64,000 nt of DNA, from assembly GCA_963798435.1 (NCBI GenBank), contig CAWCTF010000006.1:186001-250000 (forward strand), given 5' to 3'. The DNA comes from JALHST01 sp963798435. GTDB taxonomy: Bacteria; Bacteroidota; Bacteroidia; Flavobacteriales; Flavobacteriaceae. Each line of letters begins with the position of its first letter. Positions within the stretch are counted from its first letter, which is position 1. Both the position numbers and the translations under genes were made by a program. The notes beneath the pieces were generated by a model that worked only from the letters and a program-made list of their open reading frames with translations, ran no database searches and was not told the DNA's origin. Of this stretch, positions 9,901 to 17,312 are shown piece after piece.

Positions 9901-10572
9901 TCCTTGTAATCCCTGCGGGCCTGTCAACCCTATTGGACCTTGGGGTCCAACTGCGCCGTCAACTCCATCAACTCCTGCAGGGCCTTGCGGGCCCACTGCG
10001 CCATCGGCACCGGTATCCCCTTTGTCTCCTTTATCTCCTTGTAATCCCTGTGGGCCTGTCAATCCGATCGGACCTTGGGGTCCAACTGCACCGTCAATGC
10101 CATCAACTCCTGCTGGTCCTTGCGGACCTACGGCTCCGTCAGCACCTGTATCTCCTTTGTCTCCTTTATCTCCTTGTATTCCTTGTATTCCCTGTGGGCC
10201 AACTGCACCATCGATGCCATCAGCACCAGCGGGTCCAGTCAATCCAATCGGACCTTGTGGGCCTACTGCCCCATCAACTCCATTGGTACCATCAACTCCA
10301 TCTGCACCGGCAGGTCCTTGCGGTCCAATTGCTCCGTCGACACCATCAGCACCAGCGGGTCCGGTCAGACCAATCGGGCCTTGCGGGCCAACTGCTCCAT
10401 CGACACCATCGGCTCCGGCAGGACCTTGAGGTCCAACAGCGCCATCGGCACCGGTATCTCCTTTGTCTCCTTTATCTCCTTGTATTCCTTGTATTCCCTG
10501 TGGACCAACTGCACCATCGACGCCATCAGCACCGGCTGGGCCAGTTAAACCAATCGGGCCTTGCGGGCCCAC
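6937..10572 (-). CDS. Collagen-like fibre protein, downstream part after a frameshift
   Basis: Second half of a collagen-like gene whose first half is 10607-12430. The reading frame changes by one base between them. Residues ~1-1055 are almost pure G-X-Y triplets, built from mosaic blocks such as GPQGPIGLTGPAGADG and GIQGDKGDKGDTGADG. The last ~155 residues are non-collagenous: a linker (NLVQNTTTGVITY ... AISVGANGGAYY) like that of the next gene, then a beta-rich head ending FMFTILDL. The apparent GTG start at 10572 is only a valine codon within the repeat; no real gene start with a signal peptide exists here. With one base removed near 10630, the whole 6937-12430 span becomes a single frame of about 1830 residues. 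Collagen triplets form trimeric rods, so this is probably the shaft of a surface filament. Confidence 0.8.
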   Translation of the reverse strand: MGPQGPIGLTGPAGADGVDGAVGPQGIQGIQGDKGDKGDTGADGAVGPQGPAGADGVDGAVGPQGPIGLTGPAGADGVDGAIGPQGPAGADGVDGTNGVDGAVGPQGPIGLTGPAGADGIDGAVGPQGIQGIQGDKGDKGDTGADGAVGPQGPAGVDGIDGAVGPQGPIGLTGPQGLQGDKGDKGDTGADGAVGPQGPAGVDGVDGAVGPQGPIGLTGPQGLQGIQGDKGDKGDTGADGAVGPQGLQGDKGDKGDTGADGAVGPQGPIGLTGPQGLQGDKGDKGDTGADGAVGPQGPIGLTGADGAVGPQGPAGADGADGVDGAVGPQGPIGLTGPAGADGADGIDGAVGPQGPIGLTGPQGIQGDKGDTGADGAVGPQGPIGLTGPAGADGVDGAVGPQGIQGIQGDKGDKGDTGADGAVGPQGPIGLTGPAGADGAVGPQGPAGVDGVDGAVGPQGPIGLTGPQGIQGDKGDKGDTGADGAVGPQGPIGLTGPAGADGVDGAVGPQGIQGIQGDKGDKGDTGADGAVGPQGPIGLTGADGVDGAVGPQGPAGADGADGVDGAVGPQGPIGLTGPAGADGVDGAVGPQGIQGDKGDKGDTGADGAVGPQGPIGLTGPAGADGVDGAVGPQGIQGIQGDKGDKGDTGADGAVGPQGPAGVDGVDGAVGPQGPIGLTGADGAVGPQGIQGIQGDKGDKGDTGADGAVGPQGPAGVDGIDGAVGPQGPIGLTGPQGPAGADGVDGAVGPQGPAGADGADGVDGAVGPQGPIGLTGPAGADGVDGAVGPQGIQGIQGDKGDKGDTGADGAVGPQGPIGLTGPQGPAGADGVNGVDGAVGPQGPIGLTGPAGADGVDGAVGPQGPIGLTGPAGADGPQGIQGDKGDKGDTGADGAVGPQGPIGLTGPQGPAGADGVDGAVGPQGPIGLTGADGADGVDGAVGPQGIQGIQGDKGDKGDTGADGAVGPQGPIGLTGPAGADGADGIDGAVGPQGPIGLTGPAGADGVDGAVGPQGPIGLTGPAGADGAVGPQGPAGADGTDGVDGAIGPKGDKGDKGDAGDPATNVTTNLVQNTTTGVITYTNEISASQTANTVATETTNAISVGANGGAYYASPIKAFGKIGATGTVLKATSGVTITRLSVGRYRVNLPSGMVSDANYIIQLSQPGRGGAGNDDPGIAYENQTTTNFEVIIGDNDNGATDRARYDSEFMFTILDL

Positions 10573-12080
10573 TGCGCCATCGGCACCGGTATCACCTTTG
10601 TCTCCTTTATCTCCTTGTAATCCCTGCGGGTCCGGTCAATCCGATCGGACCTTGTGGGCCAACTGCGCCATCGACGCCGTCAACTCCTGCAGGGCCTTGC
10701 GGTCCAACTGCGCCATCGGCACCGGTATCCCCTTTGTCTCCTTTATCTCCTTGTATTCCTTGTAATCCCTGTGGGCCTGTCAATCCGATCGGACCTTGTG
10801 GGCCAACTGCGCCGTCAATGCCATCAACTCCTGCTGGTCCTTGCGGACCTACGGCTCCGTCAGCTCCGGTATCTCCTTTGTCTCCTTTATCTCCTTGTAT
10901 TCCCTGTGGGCCTATCAATCCAATCGGACCTTGTGGGCCTACGGCACCATCAGCACCGGTATCTCCTTTGTCTCCTTTATCTCCTTGTATTCCTTGTAAT
11001 CCCTGTGGGCCTGTCAACCCTATTGGACCTTGTGGGCCAACTGCGCCATCGACGCCGTCAACTCCGGCAGGTCCTTGTGGGCCCACTGCGCCATCGGCAC
11101 CGGTATCACCTTTGTCTCCTTTATCTCCTTGTAATCCCTGTGGACCAACTGCACCATCGATTCCATTCGCTCCGGCAGGACCTGTCAAACCAATCGGGCC
11201 TTGTGGGCCAACAGCTCCGTCGACACCATCGGCTCCGGCAGGACCTTGTGGGCCTACTGCACCGTCAGCACCGGTATCACCTTTGTCTCCTTTATCTCCT
11301 TGTATTCCCTGTGGGCCTGTCAATCCGATCGGGCCTTGCGGGCCTACTGCACCGTCAGTCCCGTCAGCACCATCTGCACCAGCGGGTCCGGTCAAGCCAA
11401 TCGGGCCTTGAGGTCCCACAGCGCCGTCAACTCCATCAACACCATCTGCACCAGCGGGGCCAATTAAACCAATCGGGCCTTGAGGTCCCACAGCGCCGTC
11501 AACTCCATCAACACCATCTGCACCAGCGGGGCCAATTAAACCAATTGGGCCTTGCGGACCTACGGCACCATCTGCTCCTGTCAATCCTATTGGGCCTTGC
11601 GGACCTACGGCACCATCGGCACCGGTATCTCCTTTGTCTCCTTTATCTCCTTGTATTCCTTGTATTCCCTGTGGACCAACTGCGCCATCAACACCATCAA
11701 CACCTGCAGGTCCTTGTGGGCCAACTGCTCCGTCAATCCCGTCAGCGCCATCTGCACCAGCGGGTCCGGCAGGACCTTGCGGCCCTACAGCACCATCTGC
11801 TCCTGTCAATCCAATAGGGCCTTGCGGGCCTACCGCGCCATCAACTCCGTCAGCACCATCCGCTCCGGCAGGACCTTGTGGGCCTGTCAATCCAATCGGG
11901 CCTTGTGGGCCTACTGCCCCATCAACTCCGTCAGCACCATCCGCTCCGGCAGGACCTTGTGGTCCTGTCAATCCAATCGGGCCTTGTGGGCCGACTGCGC
12001 CGTCAACGCCATCAACTCCTGCAGGGCCTTGCGGGCCTACTGCTCCCGCGGGACCTTGGGGTCCGGTCAGGTTTTGGGAG
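7405..12080 (-). repeat. Collagen-type triplet repeat tract (about 4.7 kb)
   Basis: Continuous nine-base-phased repeat encoding G-X-Y triplets. It is assembled from a few near-identical DNA blocks of 30-70 bp in shuffled order (for example the blocks encoding GPIGLTGPAGADG and GDKGDKGDTGADGAVGPQG). The mosaic order and near-identity point to repeated unequal recombination or slippage, so its length is likely to differ between isolates. Confidence 0.9.
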
Positions 12081-12430
12081 GTAAAGCTTGTGCCGTCTGA
12101 ATAGTGGATGGTAAAGGTGCCGTTCCCATTATTTGTACAGGAAAATGACCCACTGCCTGAATTCTGGCAGAGATTTTTCCAACTCGCCCCATCGAAATAA
12201 TGAATGCATTTGGTTTCGATATTGTAGATCATGGCGCCTCGAAGCGGTACCATATTTTGCATTTGGGCGGTGGTAAGCCGGGTCAATACCAAGGCTTTCG
12301 AGGTACTTTCCATTTCCAGGATCGATGCAGCATCGATTTGATCTGGATGGTTACCTATTTTTAACTGGGCCGTTGCAATGTTGGTAAGTAGAAGTAGGAG
12401 TCCTAAAAGGCCTATTTTTTTTAAGATCAT
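10607..12430 (-). CDS. Collagen-like fibre protein, N-terminal part ending at a frameshift
   Basis: 607 residues as it stands. It has a signal peptide (MILKKIGLLGLLLLLTNIATAQ), then a cap domain of ~95 residues (LKIGNHPDQIDAASILEMES, LTRLTTAQM, RGAMIYNIETKCIHYFDG, SWKNLC) also present in the fibre gene at 17313-18182. G-X-Y triplets start at ~residue 118 and run to the end. The last residues GPAGITRR leave the triplet pattern. Dropping one C from the CCC in the minus-strand GGACCCGCAGGG restores GPQGLQGDKG and joins the frame to the downstream 6937-10572 part. This is either a true frameshift or a sequencing or assembly error in a repeat. The ATG at 12430 is the start of fibre cassette 2, 165 bp downstream of the previous T9SS gene. 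Confidence 0.85.
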   Translation of the reverse strand: MILKKIGLLGLLLLLTNIATAQLKIGNHPDQIDAASILEMESTSKALVLTRLTTAQMQNMVPLRGAMIYNIETKCIHYFDGASWKNLCQNSGSGSFSCTNNGNGTFTIHYSDGTSFTSQNLTGPQGPAGAVGPQGPAGVDGVDGAVGPQGPIGLTGPQGPAGADGADGVDGAVGPQGPIGLTGPQGPAGADGADGVDGAVGPQGPIGLTGADGAVGPQGPAGPAGADGADGIDGAVGPQGPAGVDGVDGAVGPQGIQGIQGDKGDKGDTGADGAVGPQGPIGLTGADGAVGPQGPIGLIGPAGADGVDGVDGAVGPQGPIGLIGPAGADGVDGVDGAVGPQGPIGLTGPAGADGADGTDGAVGPQGPIGLTGPQGIQGDKGDKGDTGADGAVGPQGPAGADGVDGAVGPQGPIGLTGPAGANGIDGAVGPQGLQGDKGDKGDTGADGAVGPQGPAGVDGVDGAVGPQGPIGLTGPQGLQGIQGDKGDKGDTGADGAVGPQGPIGLIGPQGIQGDKGDKGDTGADGAVGPQGPAGVDGIDGAVGPQGPIGLTGPQGLQGIQGDKGDKGDTGADGAVGPQGPAGVDGVDGAVGPQGPIGLTGPAGITRR

Positions 12431-12595
12431 GGTCAGTAGAATCTGGGGGTATAATTAAATCGACCCTAAAATTACTGCAATGGCCATCATCTCTATAGGA
12501 ATTGTTGTGAAGACACGCGAAACTGTTGTGAAATGAAATTTGCTCGTTGATCGCCGTGGAAATAGGCACTTAAACGAGCGGTAAAACGGCGGTTT

Positions 12596-13741
12596 TTAAC
12601 GTGTTAAATACAGAAAACCCTGAAAATTCAAGCCCAGATCGTCCATCGAAAGAATGTAAAAATAGACCCCGACCGGCAACCCTTTTTTCCGGTCGATGAC
12701 CAAATTATCGACATTCGAAATCCCGATGAATTCGTTCGTATAATTCGCCTTTTCAAAGACCTTTAATCCGTACCGATCATAGATCCGCAATACATTGTTC
12801 GGGGACTGTACCAATTCGGGAATCAACAAAAAGTCATTTTTCCCATCTCCATTGGGGCTGATCAGATAATTGTCAAGGCTCAGGAGCTCTTCAGGCTCCC
12901 CGAGGGTTCCGAAGGTGATGACCTCATAGTCATCGGGCACAAAATTCGCCGAGGTCACAAATCCCTGCGACAGATCGCCCACGGCCGCCCCCCCCAAACT
13001 AACCCATTCCTGGGTGGCTTTGCTCCAACCGACGGGGATGATCGAAGTAGCATCGGGCGTCAAAGCCGCCATATCGCTGCGGGCATTCCAGCTAATACTG
13101 ATGTTTGCGCTGACCGACCCTTCGAGCCGCCAGAATTCGGTGGTACTGATGGGTCCCAACGTCGGGGTCTTTCGCTGCGTATCAAAGGAGGTCGCGAAGG
13201 TCGACGGGCTGTTGGGATCCTCGAAAAAGTAGGCACATTTGGCCAAGAGGTTCGTGCCGCTGGCATTTAAGATCAAGGGCCGAAATTGTTGGGAATCGCC
13301 CACCGGAAAGGTAAAATTCTGTTGGTTGGTGATAGCGACATAGCCATCTACTTTTGACAGATCGCCGGTGCCTGTATAAAAGGCATCCTGTAAAAAATTA
13401 AAGACCGTGCCCGGTTGGTTGCGGGGGGTGGCAACGTCGCCGATGATAAAATTGCCGTTGTTTAAAAGATCGATCCCGGTCTGTAGCAGCACTTGGGTAT
13501 CATTGGCGATCTCGAGATCAAAAAATAGGGGTACGACCGCCCCGGAAACGGTGATCGGGGCAGCACCATAAAATCCGGCCAGCCCCAGATTCTGATCAAA
13601 GGGGGCCTCATTGATCAGGTTGGTATGAAAGCCGAGCTGCCCTTGGGCGTGAATGCGCAGATTGCCCGCATTGTACAGCGCGGTCTGGGCGTGACCAAGG
13701 GCCAGCCCTAAAAAAAATAGGATGTAGGCGATGCTTTTCAA
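12596..13741 (-). CDS. T9SS type B sorting-domain surface protein (end of fibre cassette 1)
   Basis: 381 residues and clearly paralogous to the 4138-5310 protein along its full length (shared pieces NLRIHAQGQLGFHTNLIN, GLAGFYG, TPRNQPG, KCAYFFEDPN, EFWRLEG, VPDDYEVIT). It has a signal peptide (first ~18 residues), a beta-rich body and a type B C-terminal domain (YLISPNGDGKNDF, IYDRYGLKVFEK, PVGVYFYI) for type IX secretion. The start is TTG at 13741, immediately next to the stop codon of the fibre gene (TAG then TTG), so translation is coupled. Its DNA is visibly more G+C-rich than the 4138-5310 paralogue, which suggests a different history for the two cassettes. Confidence 0.86.
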   Translation of the reverse strand: MKSIAYILFFLGLALGHAQTALYNAGNLRIHAQGQLGFHTNLINEAPFDQNLGLAGFYGAAPITVSGAVVPLFFDLEIANDTQVLLQTGIDLLNNGNFIIGDVATPRNQPGTVFNFLQDAFYTGTGDLSKVDGYVAITNQQNFTFPVGDSQQFRPLILNASGTNLLAKCAYFFEDPNSPSTFATSFDTQRKTPTLGPISTTEFWRLEGSVSANISISWNARSDMAALTPDATSIIPVGWSKATQEWVSLGGAAVGDLSQGFVTSANFVPDDYEVITFGTLGEPEELLSLDNYLISPNGDGKNDFLLIPELVQSPNNVLRIYDRYGLKVFEKANYTNEFIGISNVDNLVIDRKKGLPVGVYFYILSMDDLGLNFQGFLYLTR

Positions 13742-14215
13742 CTAGTTCTTTTTGATAAGATTTTTAATAGCGGCAACTTCCTTTTTAAGATCCGACAACT
13801 CCTGCTGCAGGGTTTTATTTTCTTTTTGAAGGGCATTGATTTCCTTTTCCTGGTGGATCGTATGCAGGTAGAGCTCCTCGATTTTTTCGAGGTTTTGTAG
13901 GTTCGAGGCACTTAAATTCCAGAAACCCTCCTTTTGAACCTCTTCGGCCGATTTTATGCCCGGCAAGTGGTGGTTTTTCACAACAAAGGCTTCGATTTCT
14001 TTTAAGGTTTGAAATTTATAGGCTTTATTTAATTCGGAGTGGCCTTTAAAATAAGTATCGAAGACGTAGTCGGGGACAATATTATTTCCATTTAGCAAAA
14101 TATCATTTCCTACACTCAACCCGCCAGTCGTTGTAATACCCTGCGTGAAATTTGGGACTATTTTGGTGCCCACTATGGCTGCAGTGCTACAAATATCCTG
14201 GTTTATAATCGTCAA
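13742..14215 (-). CDS. C-terminal fragment of the cassette 1 fibre protein (tail-fibre-like, coiled coil)
   Basis: 157 residues in an intact frame, but with no signal peptide or real start; it is the end of the broken fibre gene running from 18182. It contains PDYVFDTYFKGHSELNKAYK, IEAFVVKNHHLPGI and NLEKIEELYLHTIHQEKEI, followed by a leucine-rich coiled coil to the end. This resembles the C-terminal region of Bacteroidota tail-fibre-like proteins, related to the stalk preceding S74-type intramolecular chaperones. I see no peptidase S74 catalytic pair. The coiled coil is probably the trimerisation unit. It ends directly at the TTG start of the T9SS type B gene. Confidence 0.6.
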   Translation of the reverse strand: MTIINQDICSTAAIVGTKIVPNFTQGITTTGGLSVGNDILLNGNNIVPDYVFDTYFKGHSELNKAYKFQTLKEIEAFVVKNHHLPGIKSAEEVQKEGFWNLSASNLQNLEKIEELYLHTIHQEKEINALQKENKTLQQELSDLKKEVAAIKNLIKKN

Positions 14216-14585
14216 ATTTAAAACTTCGGAATTGTTACAGCATCTTCATCCATGGCCGAATTGGTAACAGCATTGTTTGAATTTCTCCATGACCAATAGC
14301 GTTAGCACCGATATCTGCTTGTCCAATGTCCTGGTATAATAACACTTGTACCGCTAAAACTACCTTGTACTGATCGATTGCCATCTTGGCCGCGGTAATT
14401 CCTCCGTTCTTTACCCTTAGCCCATCAGCCGTTAATTTCTAAGGTGACATTGTCGACATTAACATCATAGCCCGTTGTGGAGTTAAAAGTCGTAAGCCCG
14501 TCGTTGGGTCTGAATCGACCACAGGCGGTCCCGCTCACGTCCACGGCCGGTGCCCAGAACGTTCCGTTCCATTTAAGGACCTGTC

Positions 14586-15246
14586 CGCTGGCCGCTCCCA
14601 TCTGGGCCATTTTGGGCGGTGGTAATCCCCCCGTTCTTGACCCTTAGTCCGTCGGCGTTGAGCTCTATAGTGGCATTGTCGACATTAACGTCGTACCCGG
14701 CGGCCGGGTCGAAGTCAGTGAGCCCGTCGTTAGTGTCTGTGTCGACCACGGCGCTCCCGGGATTCTCGGCGGAGGCGACCCATGCGGTGCCGTTCCACTT
14801 CATGACCTCTCCGCTGGCAGCTCCCATCTGGGCCATTTTGGCGGTGACTTCCGTCTTTGACCCTTAGTCCGTCGGCGTTGAGCTCTATAGTGGCATTGTC
14901 GACATTAACGTCGTACCCGGCGGCCGGGTCGAAGTCAGTGAGCCCGTCGTTAGTGTCTGTGTCGACCACGGCGCTCCCGGAAATATCGGCGGAGGCGACC
15001 CATGCGGTGCCGTTCCACTTCAGGACCTCTCCGCTGGCAGCTCCCATCTGGGCATTTTGGCGTCGGCTACCCCCCGTCTTGACCGAGTTGACGGCGTTGA
15101 GCTCTATCAGGTGGCATTGTCGCCATTAACGTCGACCCGCCGGGGGTCGAAGTCAGTAGCCCGCCGTTAGTGTCAGGGTCGACCCCGGCGCCCCCGGTCA
15201 TACGGCGAGGCGACCCACGCGGTGCCGTTTCATTGAGGACCTGACC
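14586..15246 (-). repeat. Tandem repeat array, unit 75 aa (225 bp), about three copies with indels
   Basis: The unit encodes GAASGEVLKWNGTAWVASA, VVDTDTNDGLTDFDPAAGYD and VNVDNATIELNADGLRVK. Copy starts (cgctgg marker) at 14586, 14812, 15032 and 15246 are 226, 220 and 214 bp apart, so none keeps the 225-bp in-frame spacing. The DNA of neighbouring copies is nearly identical over more than 150 bp. Confidence 0.8.
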
Positions 15247-16376
15247 GCTGGCCGCGCCCATGTCTGCTTCAGGTCGGCCGCCAGGATGGTGGCGTCGGCT
15301 ATCTTGGCCGAGTTGACGGCGTTGTTCGCTATCACGGTGGCGCTTGTAGGCCCGGTGACGTCTCCGCCAAGGGGGTCGACGTCGAATACGCTACCGTTCA
15401 GGGTGAGCCCGTTGCCCCCGGTATAGGCGGTCCCGCCCGCGTCCGCGGCCGGTGTCCAGACCGTTCCGTTCCACTTGAGGACCTGACCGCTGGCCGCGCC
15501 CATGTTGTTCAGGTCGGCCGCCAGGATGGTGGCGTCGGCTATCTTGGCCGAGTTGACGGCGTTGTTCGCTATCACGGTGGCGCTTGTAGGCCCGGTGACG
15601 TCCCCGCCAAGGGGGTCGACGTCGAATACGCTACCGTTCAGGGTGAGCCCGTTGCCCCCGGTATAGGCGGTCTCGCCCGCGTCCGCGGCCGGTGTCCAGA
15701 CCGTTCCGTTCCATTTGAGGACCTGACCGCTGGCCGCGCCCATGTTGTTCAGGTCGGCCGCCAGGATGGTGGCGTCGGCTATCTTGGCCGAGTTGACGGC
15801 GTTGTTCGCTATCACGGTGGCGCTTGTAGGCCCGGTGACGTCCCCGCCAAGAGGGGGTCGACGTCGAATACGCTACCGTTCAGGGTGAACCCGTTGCCCC
15901 CGGTATAGCGCGGTCTTGCCCGCGTCCGCGGCCGGTGTCCAGACCGTTCCGTTCCATTTGAGGACCTGACCGCTGGCCGCGCCCATGTTGTTCAGGTCGG
16001 CCGCCAGGATGGTGGCGTCGGCTATCTTGGCCGAGTTGACGGCGTTGTTCGCTATCACGGTGGCGCTTGTAGGCCCGGTGACGTCCCCGCCAAGGGGGTC
16101 GACGTCGAATACGCTACCGTTCAGGGTGAGCCCGTTGCCCCCGGTATAGGCGGTCCCGCCCGCGTCCGCGGCCGGTGTCCAGACCGTTCCGTTCCATTTG
16201 AGGACCTGACCGCTGGCCGCGCCCATGTTGTTCAGGTCGGCCGCCAGGATGGTGGCGTCGGCTATCTTGGCCGAGTTGACGGCGTTGTTCGCTATCACGG
16301 TGGCGCTTGTAGGCCCGGTGACGTCCCCGCCAAGGGGGTCGACGTCGAATACGCTACCGTTCAGGGTGAGCCCGGT
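15246..16376 (-). repeat. Tandem repeat array, unit 80 aa (240 bp), about 4.7 near-identical copies
   Basis: The unit encodes IANNAVNSAKIADATILAAD, LNNMGAASGQVLKWNG and GNGLTLNGSVFDVDPLGGDV. Copy markers (cgctgg) lie at 15246, 15488, 15728, 15971 and 16211. Two spacings are exactly 240 bp; the 242 and 243 bp spacings contain frame-breaking insertions (for example around 15264 and 15851). Such identity between copies favours copy-number change by recombination and also makes assembly error likely. Confidence 0.88.
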
Positions 16377-17312
16377 ACCCGCGCTGTACTGGGTATCGTT
16401 ATCGATATCATCCGCGAATCCTGCTGGTATGTTTGTAAACGTTGTCCAATCTGGTGTTATATTCGAAATAGCTGACGCAAACTTGAGCGTCTGTCGCGAA
16501 TACTGGATCAGATCGACGTTTCCATTGTATCCACCATTCGTACCTGTAAATGCGATTGACGTTCCAGAAAAAAAGAGCTACATTCGGAAACCACGCCGTC
16601 GGCGCCACCGCCCCTAAAATTGTGGCAATCCTAGTTTCAACATAATTTTGGGTGGCTGCACCTTGGGGATCATTCTGGTCTACCAAATTTTCAATTTGAA
16701 CGCCTCCAGCATCATTGCCTTGCAATAAAACTTGTGTTAAGTCCTGACTTCCGCCACCACCATTGGCATCTACATACGCCTTGGTGGCGGCATCTTGCGG
16801 TAACGTAGGACCGATAAATTGTTTATTTGCAGGTTCCCGGCGCTCAGATCCAATAGTAAGCACTTGGCTTAGGTTTTGACTGCCCGAACCTGAACTAGCA
16901 TCGACATAGGCCTTGGTTGCAGCATCTTGTGGGTCCATCGGGTCTAAAATGTTTTTTATCCATTGTCCACTACCGTCATTTCCCAGGATCAGTACATCAT
17001 TTAGAATTTGATGCCCCGCCTCCTCCTGCCAGTGATGAAAGATCTACGCTTGCCCCGCCCGGAGTGACCGAATTTGAAATACTGAGTACGCTGGTCCCAA
17101 CATTAAAAGCAAGATCTACTAGCTCGTTGGTAGCATCGGTATCGTCATTCGCGATATGGTTGGCCAGATCGGTTGCATTGGTTGTAATACTGCTTTGTAA
17201 GGGCGCGGCATTGAATAAGGCGCCTCCATCGGTGCCTGCGGTAATCGAGTTAGGGGTATCGCCACTTACAATGGTTTGGGAATATCCCTCGACGGCATTA
17301 TCCACATAGGTT

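Larger units (their letters stand above)
14216..17312 (-). pseudogene. Broken middle of the cassette 1 fibre gene (multiple frameshifts)
   Basis: Reading the three minus-strand frames in turn recovers one continuous fibre protein that is interrupted at least nine times by small indels. Intact pieces include KTYVDNAVEGYSQ, NGDGSGQW-like blocks, DPQDAATKAYVD, AFTGTNGGYNGNVDLIQ and two repeat arrays. Several breaks are one extra base in a G or C run: near 17348 GGG for GG, near 17012 GGGG for GGG, near 14614 CCC for CC. Others are deletions (5 and 11 bases short of the 225-bp repeat period). Pairs of indels sometimes restore the frame within ~40 bp. The pattern fits either gene decay or uncorrected read errors in a GC-rich repeat. 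The flanking genes are intact. Confidence 0.75.

Noticed and set aside
7352..11817. Long plus-strand open frames (up to 948 codons) across the collagen region
   Set aside because: They are low-complexity mirror images of the G-X-Y repeat (P/S/G- or L/H/Q-rich). The minus-strand frame has the signal peptide, cap and head domains and sits in an operon.
12431..12595. Terminator at the palindrome aaaacggcggtttt near 12582
   Set aside because: The two arms leave no loop, and no T-tract follows; the spacer between the two fibre cassettes shows no convincing site.
14619..15129. Plus-strand frames over the tandem repeats
   Set aside because: They only mirror the repeat unit and have no start context or protein character; frameshifts simply open these frames.
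14586..16376. CRISPR-like appearance of regularly spaced repeats
   Set aside because: Units are 225-240 bp, protein-coding and contiguous, with no short repeat/unique spacer structure and no cas gene.
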